Assembly (NCBI RefSeq): GCF_031143425.1
Contig: NC_090442.1
Location: 429,491,776-429,555,775 of the forward strand
Reading direction: 5' to 3'
DNA from: Pleurodeles waltl
Lineage: Eukaryota > Chordata > Amphibia > Caudata > Salamandridae
Length of the DNA: 64,000 nt
This document shows positions 34,113 to 44,837 of the stretch, piece after piece. How positions within the stretch are numbered: the stretch's first letter is position 1; each line of letters opens with the position of its first letter. Below the pieces are notes generated by a model. The model did no database searches. It was not told the DNA's origin and saw only the letters and a list, made by a program, of their open reading frames with translations. Made by a program: the position numbers and the translations under genes.

Positions 34113-35009
34113 GTGTATTAAGTGGGGTTATGTGTATAAGTTAAGTTTAGATTAGGTTAGATAGCCGTAGGGTTAAGTTAAGGTAAGTAAGTATAAGTTA
34201 GCTTAGTGTAGGTTAGTGAGTAGTTCAGGTTTTTAATAGGTTATGTTTTAGGTACCAATAAATCATGGAAGTTTTTGACAATTAGGTGTCCATGACGATT
34301 GACTGTCTGGGTGTTCTCATGTCTGCACAGGCCAAGTTAGAGAAATGCCTTAGGATATGCATTCAGTATTTAGTTACATGTATGACTGTGTGTACCCACG
34401 ATGACCAAGGACATGTCTCATTGGCAGCACTATGACATCAGCTACTCAATCAACTGTTTTCAACACAGTTCCTGACACTCAGGTAATGATGTAACATCAA
34501 TTGTCATTACTAAGATCTGTCACAATCATTTTAGAATAGTTAGAAAATTAAACTCCTCCTTATTTGGGGTATATATCCTGGCACACTGACAGCTGCCTGT
34601 CACAGTCTTAAATATGGCTATTTTGTTCCTCACATATTTGTTGTACTGGTGCAATCATCAAGGAAATTTCCTGACACTTGAGTTCTGAACCTTTTATGGC
34701 ACTGTAATGGATATCTGTTGAATACATGCTTGGGAGGCTCAGTAAGTTGTTTGTAGTCCACAGTACTATTGGTCACCTTTATCATGTTTGAGTCCTAGTG
34801 TGTGCCTTTGTTTCTGACAGGAAGCCACATTTGTCATTTTGTTCTGATCTCTTTGACATTGCTTCACACAATGCAGACATTTTTAGGAGTTGATTGGACA
34901 CTGAAAAAAGAGCATGATACATTTGATTATGGTGTTTTATTTACATGTGCAAGTTTAGTTTCCATCACAGTGTAATGTCCATTTCACTGACCCCATGTGA
35001 GATCCTGAG
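34113..35009. other. No gene seen
   Basis: The first 140 bases continue the TAGGTTAG-type tract and include AATAAA at 34257. The rest is AT-rich without recognisable features. Confidence 0.4.
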
Positions 35010-35672
35010 CCAACCTTTAACAAAAGATGTATTTTTAAAATGGGAGTTCAGAGACCCTAAACACCAAATTTCTATCTGCTCCCAAAGGTAATCTGTACTT
35101 TAATAATATTTAAAGGCAGCACCCATGTTATCCTATGAGAGAGATAGGCCTTGCCCAGTGAAAACCGACTGGCAGTATTTCACTGTTAGGACATGTAAAA
35201 CACATTAGTATACGTCCTACCTTGAACATACACTGTACTCTGTCCATGGGGCTACCTAGGGCCTACCTTAGGGGTGCCTTACATGTATAAAAAGGGAAGG
35301 TTTAGGCCTGGCAAGCGGGCACACTTGCAAAGTCATATTGGCAGTTTAAAACTGCACACACAGACGCTGCAGTGGCAGGTCTGAACCATGTTTACTTGGC
35401 TACGTATGTGGTGGCACAATCAGTGCTGCAGGCTCACTAGTAGCATTTGATTTACAAGCCCTAGCCACCTCTAGTGCACTGTACTAAGGACTTACTAGTA
35501 AATCAAATATTCCAATCATGGAAAGCCAATGACACATACATTTTGCATAGGAGCACTTGCACTTTAGCACTGGGTAGCAGTGGTAAAGTGCCCAAAAGTA
35601 TCAAAAACAGCAAAAACAGAGTCCAGCACACATCAACAACCTGGAAAACAGAGGCAAAAAGTTAGGGGAGAC
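35010..35672 (-). mobile_element. LTR fragment, same family as 271-1423
   Basis: Read on the - strand it matches the 5' two-thirds of the LTR at 271, including TTTACCACTGCTAxCCAG, AAAGTGCACTA-type and TTTAAACTGC words. It ends at about 35672 without the TGTTGG terminus, and its other end stops inside the LTR. It abuts the Myb-like C-terminal exon, which it or its insertion may have truncated. Confidence 0.7.
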
Positions 35673-35689
35673 CACACCACGGATGCCAA

Positions 35690-36000
35690 GTCTAACAGTC
35701 TCCATCCCTATCCGCACCTGCTGTGCCAGCTCCCGCTCGACTCCTACCACTGTTCTCTGAAAAGTGATGTCTGGGTCCTCAGAGTCCAGGTCTGTGCCAA
35801 GACTCAGTGGTGCTATGTGTTGGTAGTTGGGTGGTTCATGTGGAGACCCTGCAATGCTGTGCATCCTCCTTGTGACTGGAGGTGGTGTCTGGAAGGAACC
35901 CAGGGCATCCTGGAGAGTCTCTTCATTGATGGTCGGCAGCTTGTCATCCATGTAATCTGTAAAGTCCAGGGCAGGCAGGTCTGCAGGAAGTAAGACATCA
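35690..36000 (-). pseudogene. C-terminal exon of Harbinger-2 Myb-like partner
   Basis: A - strand frame encodes D-D-K-L-P-T-I-N-E-E-T-L-Q, then a Pro/Thr-rich stretch and a helix V-E-R-E-L-A-Q-Q-V-R-I-G-M-E. That is typical of the acidic tail plus terminal helix of Harbinger Myb-like proteins. The LTR fragment at 35672 cuts it. The start of the exon is uncertain. It lies downstream, on the same strand, of the Myb exon at 40.2-40.6 kb. Confidence 0.5.
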
Positions 36001-36020
36001 TCCTCTGCAATAGGATAGTG

Positions 36021-36177
36021 AAAGGTCGATCTTTGACTGTAGTGGCATGGCTCATCATTTACTTGCTACTGCAGGCTCTAGGACATGTTACAGACCCCAC
36101 ATCAAGGCACACATTTGTGGGGCCCCAATGGTACACTTTATCACCTGAATATCATTTGTGTGTATTCACCATTTGCA
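36021..36177. repeat. Direct repeat, left copy (157 bp)
   Basis: From AAAGGTCGATCTTTGACTG to CACCATTTGCAC. It recurs at 36681-36837 with about ten differences. The two copies bracket a duplicated Myb exon. Confidence 0.9.
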
Positions 36178-36680
36178 CTTGTAATCATGCCAGCACTTCT
36201 TACAATCATTGACAGTTCTCTTCACCTCTGCTACGCTGTTGACTTTATGTGCTATTGCCTGCCATATAGCCTCTCCCCTATCTATTGGCAATTTGGAGGT
36301 GGCGAAGAGCTGGTGTTGGTGCTCCATCACCTCTCTGACCAAGATGTCATTTTTCTCCTCACTAAAGCAACACTTCTGCTTCCTCTTCTCCTTCTTTTGG
36401 GACTTTGCTGGTACCTCCTGACTCATACTCAGCTCTTTGGGGTCTCTCCTGGCCTGCATTCTCCATCTTATCTCCCTATTATTTTATTTCTTGCTCGCAT
36501 TTACTTTACTCTAATGATGTTAAATATGGCGCTTACACCATTTGCGTCAAAAATCATGCCGCAAAATGTTCTAACACCACTTTTGCAGCATTAGCATCAT
36601 TTTTCTTTCCGCCATTTCGCAATGGTTAGCGTCATTTTTTAATGCTAACCTTTCCTTAGTGCCATGGTACGATGTTTTTT
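36178..36680 (-). pseudogene. Duplicated copy of Harbinger-2 Myb exon and its upstream DNA
   Basis: This block is nearly identical to about 40338-40855. It includes the - strand Myb/SANT-like reading frame with C-C-F-S-E-E-K, L-V-R-E-V-M-E-H, W-Q-A-I-A-H-K-V-N and K-C-W-H-D-Y, and 200 bp of upstream DNA rich in TTAGCGTCAT words. It stops abruptly at both ends, against copies of the same 157 bp repeat. It is a partial internal duplication, not a separate gene. Confidence 0.8.
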
Positions 36681-36837
36681 AAAGGTCAATCTTTGACTGT
36701 AGTGGCATGGCTCATCATTTACTTGCTACTGGTGGCTCTAGGACATGGTACAGACCCCACATCAAGGCACACATTTGTGGGGCCCCAATGGTACACTTCA
36801 TCACTTGAACATCATTTGTGTGTATTCACCATTTGCA
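36681..36837. repeat. Direct repeat, right copy (157 bp)
   Basis: Partner of 36021-36177. The left junction shares AAAGG with the end of the duplicated exon block, a possible microhomology. Confidence 0.9.
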
Positions 36838-37383
36838 CAATCTGCCAGTCCACTGTTCCCAGTGTGTTACACCCACCTTGATATTTTAATCATGGACTTT
36901 GACATATGTACCTCTTTCACTGACTTCACTGTGTAAACTTTGCAAGACATGGGCGTTGTTTCAGATTTGTGCTCACTCCACAAGTGGAGGTGTTCAGATA
37001 TACTTGGAATTTGTTCTTACAGATATTTGAGTTGTTGAGTGACTCATCTGCCACCCTACATGTGTTGTTGGTATAACAGTAGAGGGTGAGCTCTCCACAT
37101 ACATCCTCCGAGACACTTTGAGTGATGTGTCCAGCATCCTGCATCACCCATAGTGAGATTCAACCACATTGTGTGTATGTGGGGAAATAGGATTTTCTCC
37201 CTTACTGCAAGACAACTCTTCTGTGCATGTCAGGCTTCCCTTTTGCATAACTGAAAGGATGGCTGCATTGCTGGACTAAGTGTTGTTTTGGTAGAAGGTA
37301 GACCTTCCTGTTTGCATTCATACACACAAGATGGTCCATTGTTATGTTGTGTGGTGCAGGATGCTGAATACATTATTCTGAGT
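36838..37383. other. No gene seen
   Basis: Spacer inside the Harbinger-2 island. Nothing is recognised. Confidence 0.4.
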
Positions 37384-38020
37384 GCCAGATTTACAAGGCC
37401 CGATCACCACTGGAGCTTCACTTTTAGCAATGCTCCAGTGGTACTTTTCAGTGCTCCATTTTTACACGGACGTGTATTGCCACTGTTTGCGGCATTCCAT
37501 GTTCTTGTTAAAATGTGTCCCTCCAACGTAGTTTTCTGCATCAGGGGGCATGCAATGGGTCTCGCAGTGGCCGTTCCACCACAACCTCAATAACTTATCA
37601 TGCTGCCCCAGATTTACAAGAAATCCACAATTGGTGGCAGCGGCTAATAATGACGCCAACTCAGGGTTGGCTTTAACACAGCAAAATGTGGAGGTATGCT
37701 TTTATTCATCCTCGTTGTTTGCATTTTCCATGTGTGCAGCATTTTGCAGCATACATAGGAGAGGCACAATGTCATGGATGTTTGTTAATGTAGAGGAAGG
37801 TGTCCCTTCTTGCACATAAACAATCTGTCTCCTCAAAGCAGACACCTTTGCACTATGGTGCAAGGATGCATGCGTTGGTGCATGCAGCTTACTTCATCTC
37901 CAGCATAGGGGTGAGCTGTATTCCTGTAAATAAGGGGCATCCCTGCATTTCCAAAGTGTTGCAGCACTGCTATTTTTTGTGTAGCAGCGTGCTGCACCAC
38001 TTTGTCATGAATCTGGGCCT
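37384..38020. mobile_element. MITE with GCCAGATTTACAAGGCC end
   Basis: The left end GCCAGATTTACAAGGCC pairs imperfectly with the right end CATGAATCTGGGCCT. The interior contains CCCCAGATTTACAAGAAATC at about 37609 and GTGCTGCACCACTTTG near the right end, words typical of this MITE group. There is no coding capacity. Confidence 0.5.
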
Positions 38021-38199
38021 AAGTTGCTAGGATGATGTATGTGTAAAGGCCACCCACTTCCATCACTCTGTGAACACGTGTGGTGGGAGGCAGACCTGAA
38101 ACATTTTGAGACTTGTTGATGTTTGAATGCATCATTTTGGGAGACCACATCAAGGATGGCACTGTAGTTGTGGTACTGAGAACAGACATTGTAGTATTC

Positions 38200-38706
38200 C
38201 TATTGTGGACTACTTTCAATGTGTGTTGCAATCATCATCAAACATTGTAAGTGGCAGACAGCATTCCTGTTAGTGGATTTAGCAGGATGTGTTTCTTCCT
38301 GCAGATGTGCATTAGGACAGATAAGAGGGACACCCCTACACCATGCAGGTTGTGTGACAATGTTGGTAAGGTCCCTCACATTTTTGGGAATCACCAAGGT
38401 TAGTATAGGGATGGATTGGCTATCTGTGAGGAACACACATCGCTGGACATTTGAATTGATGCTGCACAGCGGAGCAAACATAGCTGTTGTACTGCATGTT
38501 TCTTCATCAATGGGTATATATGTGCCAGTATATCCAGGCACAGACATCATAGTGCTGTCCCAAGCATCTACAATTTCTGATTTGTACTTGAGTGGTGGAT
38601 ACTGATAGGTCATACTTAACATGTCAAGGTGAGGCACCTTGCATTCCTTATCTGGCCGTATTTTCCATGTGCCCCTCTCACACCTTACACAGCATGTAAT
38701 AGGCAT
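38200..38706 (-). CDS. Unrecognised 168-codon open frame
   Basis: One uninterrupted - strand frame starts at ATG 38706 and ends at 38200. The translation begins with a C-C-V-R-C cluster and later contains S-E-I-V-D-A-W-D and P-A-W-C-R-G-V-P. It shows no low complexity and no domain I know. No splice motif or ribosome context decides whether it is expressed. It lies between the two parts of the Harbinger-2 Myb-like gene, on the same strand, so it could be a transposon exon or carried DNA. It could also be chance. Confidence 0.25.
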   Translation of the reverse strand: MPITCCVRCERGTWKIRPDKECKVPHLDMLSMTYQYPPLKYKSEIVDAWDSTMMSVPGYTGTYIPIDEETCSTTAMFAPLCSINSNVQRCVFLTDSQSIPILTLVIPKNVRDLTNIVTQPAWCRGVPLICPNAHLQEETHPAKSTNRNAVCHLQCLMMIATHIESSPQ

Positions 38707-39249
38707 TCCATGTGTATATTTGTGATCTTTCCATGCAACACTTGTGACACACCCAGCTTCTTATGCCTTTGAAAAGGTCAGCACATCTGGATTAGGTTTA
38801 GAGTAGTCCAAGAACGCAGCGTTGTGTGGGAGTGACAAGTGGGTGTGTGGCAAAGTTTGTAATTGTACAGGTGTAGTTGTTTATTATGTGTAGCATTGTG
38901 CATCACACATAAGGAAAACTTTCAAGGTATTTGGTGCATTGATCTCACACCACCATTTTCCTTTGCATTCCTATTTACCATAGTTGACATTCACACAGTA
39001 GTCTAATGAGGTTTGTCACTATTTTGGTGCTTTACTGCTTTGGCACCATGAATGATGCCAGTAGTGCAGCAAAGCAGAGGGATGTCCATTGCTTACAATG
39101 TTTGTGTCATTTTGTCATCTGCCTTTAGCAGGCATCACACATGAGGTAATTAGATGGCACAGTGCAACTTTGATGGATTGTCAGCCCTATCAGTACTTCC
39201 CTCCCCGCATAAAGGATATTTCCTTGCAGACAGTACATCTGCCACAGGC

Positions 39250-39835
39250 ATATAGTGGCATAAGGATGTCCAATGTGGATCAATGTATGCATTGTGTGAC
39301 TTTGTTAATGTGGCACAAGAGGAATGGGCAGCTTGGATCTACATTGGCAAAGGTGAAGTGGAAGGAGAAGGTGTAGGCAAATCAGAAGTGTTGGGCCACT
39401 ATTGCACACAGTTCAGGGAAATGTTGGAGTGCAATGTTGCACAACATTTGGCAGTGCCACACTCCATCATTTTCAATACGCCTGCATGGACCATCTTAAA
39501 GAGTATATGGCGCAGCCCTGTGTTGGCCTCTGAATCAGTGCAATATTTGGGGCCGAGCGCCAACTCACACAACCTTGCACCATGGAGCAAGGATGGCTGT
39601 GCTGTGGCTGAGTTAGTCTTTGGGCAGGAAGAGACACCTTCCTGTAGAAAATACAACCTTTTCTGGGCTTTTGCACTTTCGATGTGTGCTGCAGGATTCA
39701 GCACACATAGAACAAGGAGGAAGGAAAGCATTTGTCCTTGTTGCGCCATTCTAACACCACCCCTGGGGTGGTATTTAATTAAGTCGTAGCCTCAGGGTTA
39801 GATGTAGTCTTAAATTTGGGGCAGCAACAATATGC
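39250..39835. mobile_element. Probable MITE, degraded
   Basis: The interior words CAGCACACATAGAACAAGGAG, TTCTAACACCACCCCTGG and GGTGCAAGGTTGTG-type sequence match the MITE at 45.06-45.57 kb. The right end near CTTAAATTTGGGGCAGC (about 39826) resembles the GGGGCAGATTTAAG class. The left end is unclear. Confidence 0.35.
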
Positions 39836-39849
39836 AATGTGTTGTTGTG

Positions 39850-39878
39850 GCACAGCCACAGCCACAGCCACAGCCACA
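39850..39878. repeat. CCACAG hexanucleotide repeat
   Basis: About four and a half copies of CACAGC/CCACAG in tandem. Confidence 0.9.
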
Positions 39879-40164
39879 CTGATTGCACGCACCTTCCAGG
39901 TGCTGCGTGTGAAAGGGCCATTCTTACAAGTTGATGTTAGGCCACAAAAAGTGGTTTAACACCACGTTGTGAATATGGCGGAGAGCATAGCGCCACCACA
40001 GCATCACTAAAAGTGGTGATAGGGCCTTTCGATTCTGGCACTATGTGTCGCAATGCAACCCTTTTGCTTGCATTCAGTGTGACCTATGTGCCATCCCATT
40101 CTGTCATTTGTAAATGTCCGTATGGTCCTCCACTGCAACTTACTGTGCAATTTTTGGTAGGTCT

Positions 40165-40631
40165 TGGTAGTCTGCGGTGTCCTATCCTCTGATTCCACTG
40201 ACCAGCTCCTCCACGATGATGGCTGCCACCATCTCCTTCAGCTCATCCAGGTCCTTCTGTGGTGCAGGACTTCCACCTCCAGTTTGCAGTGCTGCCTTTC
40301 AGTTCCTGGCGAGTTTCTCTTCATTTCTGAGCTTGTAATCATGCCAGCACTTCTTCCAATCATTGACAGTTCTCTTCACCTCTGCTACGCTGTTGACTTT
40401 ATGTACTATTGCCTGCCATATAGCCTCTCCCCTACCTATTGGCAATTTGGAGGTGGCGAAGAGCTGGTGTTGGTGCTCCATCACCTCTCTGACCAAGATG
40501 TAATTTTTCTCCTCACTAAAGCAACACTTCTGCTTCCTCTTCTCCTCCTTTTGGGACTTTGCTGGTACCACCTGGCTCATACTCAGCTCTTTGGGATCTC
40601 TCTGGGCTCTCTCCTGGCCTGCATTCACCAT
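40165..40631 (-). pseudogene. Harbinger-2 Myb/SANT-like partner gene, first exon
   Basis: The - strand frame starts at ATG 40631. After a basic leader it encodes the trihelix domain C-C-F-S-E-E-K-N, H-Q-H-Q-L-F-A, A-I-W-Q-A-I-V-H-K-V-N-S and K-R-T-V-N-D-W-K-K-C-W-H-D-Y. A frame change near 40299-40320 leads into an acidic helix that includes E-M-V-A-A-I-I-V-E-E-L, ending at about 40170. In intact elements this protein is thought to bind sub-terminal DNA and help transposase enter the nucleus. The gene is convergent with the transposase exons 21 kb away. A nearly identical partial copy is at 36.2-36.7 kb. Confidence 0.75.
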
Positions 40632-40940
40632 CTTATCTCCCTATTATTTTATTTCTTGCTCGCATTTATTTTACTCTAATGATGTTAAATATGGCGCTTA
40701 CACCATTTGCGTAAAAAAACATGCCGCAAAATGTTCTAACACCACTTTTTCAGCATTAGCGTAATTTTTCTTTCCTCCATATCGCAATGGTTAGCGTCAT
40801 TTTTTTAATGCTAACCTTTCCTTAGTGCCATGGTACGATGTTTTTTTAAATATGGTGCACCATGATGCTAAGGAATACCGTTAGCCAGCGGTATTTTTTT
40901 TGACGCACATTTTTTGCAGCATTTTTCTTAAATCAGGGCC

Positions 40941-41643
40941 TTAATGTTTCAATATATATATTGAACAATCTAGACACTAATACTAATCTCTGGAAGTCAA
41001 CACATAATCTGAGGTGAAGTACTCTATTCTGACCAATTGTTTATCAGTAAAGAGGTGCACCGGCTCAGTACAGGACCACTAATGCCCATGGAAAGTCCAC
41101 AATTCGGAGTAACTTATGATTGTCAATAATATTGAGGGCTGTTGTATAGATTCATAAGGATAAGAAGACAGTGTGTTACGTGTTTATTATAGTGTTATAT
41201 CCTCTCCAGAGCGGATGTTGGTAGGCTGCAAACAGCTCATTTCAGTCAACCTAAGTTGTCAGGTGGCTGTACATTCTGTCGCCAATGGTAGGTTGGTACC
41301 AAGGAGGTAATTGGACATGATATTTGGCAAGAAGGACTCTTGAGAAGACTGATTTTTATTTTGTGATAGAGTTCATGACATCATTTTTAGTATTGAAAAA
41401 TTTGAAGAATTCATTGCATTTTTGTTGTGATTACAGGAATCGGTTATTAGAAATTTTAGAGGAACTCGATCGAACTAGTTTAAATGACTGTTGTTTTAGT
41501 GAGCTACTGATTTTTGCATTGCTAGAATGTACCCTGGCAAACAGTTAACACAGATTTTCTTCTGAAGCGTTTCAGAGTGTCAGGTATTGCAGATATTTCT
41601 GTGAATTTCAAAGCCTATCTCTTTTCGCTCCTCTTTTTCTCAC
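40941..41643. other. Right flank of Harbinger-2 island
   Basis: AT-rich sequence. A + strand frame 41324-41548 contains L-L-E-I-L-E-E-L-D-R after an acceptor-like TTGTTGTGATTACAG (41437), but no donor fits, so I do not call an exon. Confidence 0.3.
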
Positions 41644-41768
41644 CTGGAAAATTTTAACTGTGAACCAGGGATTGTGTTTGTTTGAGACATCCCTATACTT
41701 CTTGTCTGGTGCAATATCATCACTTACATTACGGACTGAGTGCATCAAATTCACAGAATTAACACATC
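41644..41768 (-). CDS. Exon-like interval, 125 nt, unrecognised host protein
   Basis: On the - strand, the acceptor CAATTTCTAG precedes 41768 and the strong donor GTGAGA follows 41644. One frame is open across all 125 bases and enters with two codon bases. It ends in N-P-W-F-T-V-K-I-F-Q on a complete codon. The mixed charged and hydrophobic composition is protein-like. I do not recognise it. It could be an exon of the same gene as 43.6-43.8 and 47.8-47.9 kb, but the phase does not fit directly after either. Confidence 0.3.
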
Positions 41769-42299
41769 CTAGAAATTGTTCGTACACCACATTAGTTTAA
41801 ATTGTCCAAGCAATTAATAGGTTCCCTGCAACAAGCTGAAACTTGTTGCTGCACTGGACTGGTTTTGTTTCTGTTAACTGAGATTTATTGGGGTAGAATT
41901 GGCTTCTGCTAGAATTGCAAATTTGCCCATGTATTCTTCTGTTCAGGAGGGGTTTTGAAGATGAAAATGGATCTAAAGCATATGCTGGTGCAAGAAGGTA
42001 CTTATTTCACTGGTTCTTGAATAACCTGAATTGTTTTGTCAGTCAGAGTTAGAAGGGGAGTGAGAAGGTAGAAGGGACCACTGAAGGACCACTGGGCATA
42101 GTAATGAAATACAGAAAAGTGTCATTCTTTTCAAGATAGTTACATGAGACTGCTACATTGTACACTGGCCGAATGATGAAACAGTATGTGTGTAAATGCC
42201 GGTTAGGAGGTTGTTATCTTATAAGGAAATGCAGTGGCTCAAGATATGTTTTTGCTGGTGTTCCAACGCAGATTGTAACAAGACATAAGAATTAGACAT

Positions 42300-43250
42300 G
42301 GGGGTCATTATGACCCCGGAGGTCGGAGATAATGTGGCGGTAGTACCGCCAACAGGCTGGTGGTACTTACCGCCACATTATGACATTGGCAGGTTGGCTG
42401 AAGGTAACAATCTCCAGCCCGGCGAGAGCTATTGTACCGCTGGTGGTATCATGACCCTGCCTACCGCCATGGTTTCCATGGTATTCGTAACGTCACGAAA
42501 ACCATGGCAGTAGCCCCTATCAGTGACAGGGAATTCCTTCCCTGTCACTGATAGGAGGCCCCCTACCCCCCCAACACTCCTCAGACTCCCTCCAAACCCC
42601 CCCTTCATCTACGCTAACCCTCCCTTCCAACCTCCCCCATATACACACACACACATGCAGACACACACTCATTCACACAGACATACACACATACATACAC
42701 GCATGCATCCATTCATTCTTACACACATCCATACACACATCCACACTTACAAGCAGACAAGCATTTACATTTACATTCATACATGCACTCACACACATGC
42801 ATACATGCATGCATACATGCATGCAAACAACACTAAACACACACTCCATTCACGCACACACTCACACATATATGCACACATCCAACCCCCCCCCCACACA
42901 CACAACAACCCCCACCCCATCCCCTGTCGGAAACCTGACTTACCTGCATCCAGGGGGTCTTCCGGCAGGGGGCGGGACTGGATGCTGCTACCGCCAGCAG
43001 AACACCACCAGGCTATATTCTTTTTCATAATACGACTGGCAGCAGTCTACTGGCGTGGCGCTGCTGGTGGTAGCAGCGCCACCTTAACACCATCCGCCAG
43101 TGTGGCCACAGCTGGATTTTCGCCCTTCTTGTGGCGGAATTCCAGCTGTGGTCATAATTTGGCGAATGGATGGTAGCCACGGCAATGGTCTTTTGGCGGC
43201 CATCGCTGTGGCGGTAGGCGGCATTTACCATCATTATTTTAACGGGGGCC
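42300..43250. mobile_element. Harbinger-type MITE, inverted pair member 1, with CA microsatellite
   Basis: It begins GGGGTCATTATGACCCCGG and contains hairpins such as 42526-42557 (CCCTGTCACTGATAGG against its complement). A CACA/CATACA-rich tract covers 42640-42905. It ends in TGGCGGTAGGCGGCATTTACC and a degraded terminus near 43250. Read in reverse it matches 43936-44837. Long frames over the CA tract have no meaning. Confidence 0.75.
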
Positions 43251-43586
43251 ATAGTGCCTAGGGAGTCAGCTGCAGTGTTGATGATATGTGTGGCAGAGGG
43301 TATGACGTGGTGCAGTCTGATTATAGATGCTGTATTAGATGAAGAGTTTCATGTTAGCATTGTGGAAATCTATAAAAAGGCCGAATATCCATAATTAATT
43401 GATGAGAGAGCCAGACACAGATGTAGTCGATATCCAGTGCCTCAATACAACTTGATAATACTTCTACAGTGCCAGACTAAGCTGCAGTTCAGATTCAATT
43501 GACTGGAGGGGAAATGCTTTCATTTAAAATAAGTATGTCTTCTAGTTCATGGTAAATCAGTGCCTTATTAAATATTGTTCCTTTTT
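43251..43586. other. Spacer between inverted MITEs
   Basis: No recognisable feature. Confidence 0.4.
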
Positions 43587-43796
43587 TTAAAGACAGAATA
43601 TTTGGGAAAGTTCCTTGGCTGGTATTTCTTTCCTTTGTGTAGTGCTTGTAGGTCTTTCAGATGCATCTCTTTTATGGCATTTGAATCTTGATAACCGTAC
43701 TAATGTTTCACTGGTGTTTAATACAGGATGGTCCATTCTAGAATATGCATTCAAATACAACCTCAAAATGCCTGAGACATGTGTTAAGTGTTCCCG
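43587..43796 (-). CDS. Exon-like interval ending in a stop, unrecognised host protein
   Basis: The acceptor GTTGATGTTCTTGACAG directly precedes 43796 on the - strand. From there 69 codons are open to TAA at 43587-43589. The translation starts R-E-H-L-T-H-V-S-G-I-L-R-L-Y-L and ends in a Thr/Lys/Glu-rich tail. It begins on a complete codon, and the exon-like interval at 47753-47945 ends on one, so the two are phase compatible. No polyadenylation signal was confirmed. The product is unknown, and a chance open frame is possible. Confidence 0.28.
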   Translation of the reverse strand, partial: REHLTHVSGILRLYLNAYSRMDHPVLNTSETLVRLSRFKCHKRDASERPTSTTQRKEIPAKELSQIFCL

Positions 43797-43935
43797 CTGT
43801 CAAGAACATCAACACAGTATGCCTCACTTTTGGAAAGAATAAATAAGGATTCATCACAGGGGCTCATCAAGGTACATGCCTATAGACACTAGATAAATTT
43901 ATGATTTCTTGCATTGTAGTTTTTGGGAACTTTAT

Positions 43936-44837
43936 GGCCTTCATTTGGACCTTGGCGGTAAAAACCGCCTACCGCTGCGGCGACAGCCGGATAATGACCA
44001 CAAGCGGATTCCCGCCAGAAGGATGGCAGAAATCTGGCTGTGGCCCTGCCAGTGGATGGTGGTAAGGTGGCACTGCTGCCAGCAGCACCGCCACACCAGT
44101 AGACCGTCGCCGGCTGTATTCTGAGAAATAATACAGCCTGGCGGTGTTCTGCTGGCGGACGCTGCTGCTGGCAGCAGCGCCCCGTCCTGTCCCCTGCCGG
44201 AGGACCCCCTGCATACAGGTAAGTGGGTGCTCTGACAGGGGAGGAGGATGGGGGGTGTTGTGTGTGTGTGGGGTGTGTGTGTATGTTTGTATGTGCATGT
44301 ATGTGGGTGTGTGTTGCGTGTTGGATGCGAGTGTGCATGTATGAAGGTGTAGGTGCGTGTATGTTATGTTTTGTGAATGCGTGTGTGCGTGCATGTTTGA
44401 AAGTGTGTGTGGGTGTGTATGAGTGGAGGTATACATGTGTGGATGTTTGTGGGAATGTGTGTGTGTGTGAGGGGGCATGAATGTAGGGGTGTGGGGGGCA
44501 TTGGAGAGGCAGGGAGTGTGGGGGTAACTGGGGAGGGAGGGGGGAGACCCCTATGAGTGATAGTGCCTACCGCCATGGTTTTTGTGGCGGTAAGGAAGCC
44601 ACGAAAACCATGGTGGTAGGCGGGGTCATAATCCCGCTGGTGGAACAGTAGCAGCCTCCGGGCTAGAGATAGATATCTCCAGCACGGCAGCTGTCCCTGC
44701 CATGGCGGTCGTAGTGGAACAATGGCAGATTGGCTTCAGCCAACCCGCCAATGTCATAATATGGCGTAGTTACTGCCAGACTGTTGGTGGTACTTACCGC
44801 CATATTTCCACTGACCGCCAGGGTCATAATGAACCCC
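43936..44837. mobile_element. Harbinger-type MITE, inverted pair member 2, with GT microsatellite
   Basis: TAT is duplicated (43933-43935 and 44838-44840). The left end is GGCCTTCATTTGGACCTTGG and the right end is CCGCCAGGGTCATAATGAACCCC. Internal hairpins include CCATGGTTTTTGTGG at 44573 against CCACGAAAACCATGG at 44597. A GTGT-rich tract fills 44255-44475. It is the reverse complement of 42300-43250. Confidence 0.82.

Larger units (their letters stand above)
16276..40940. mobile_element. Candidate second Harbinger element, expanded by nested insertions
   Basis: The left end GGACCAGATTTAAG (16276) and right end CTTAAATCAGGGCC (ending 40940) are inverted copies with two mismatches, and TTA flanks both (16273-16275 and 40941-40943). 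Transposase exons lie near the left end on +, and a Myb/SANT-like partner gene lies near the right end on -. That is the expected arrangement of an autonomous Harbinger. The 24.7 kb size would result from nested L1, L2/CR1, LTR and MITE insertions. Several MITEs inside share similar ends, so pairing these two termini is inference, not proof. Confidence 0.4.

Noticed and set aside
33260..34250. Interstitial telomeric repeat
   Set aside because: The units are irregular TAGGTTAG-like words, not TTAGGG arrays.
40164..40679. 171-codon + frame with hydrophobic Leu-rich segments
   Set aside because: It is the antisense shadow of the Myb-like exon on the - strand.
42523..43176. 217-codon + frame rich in His and Thr
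   Set aside because: It is translation of the CA/CACACAT microsatellite inside a MITE.
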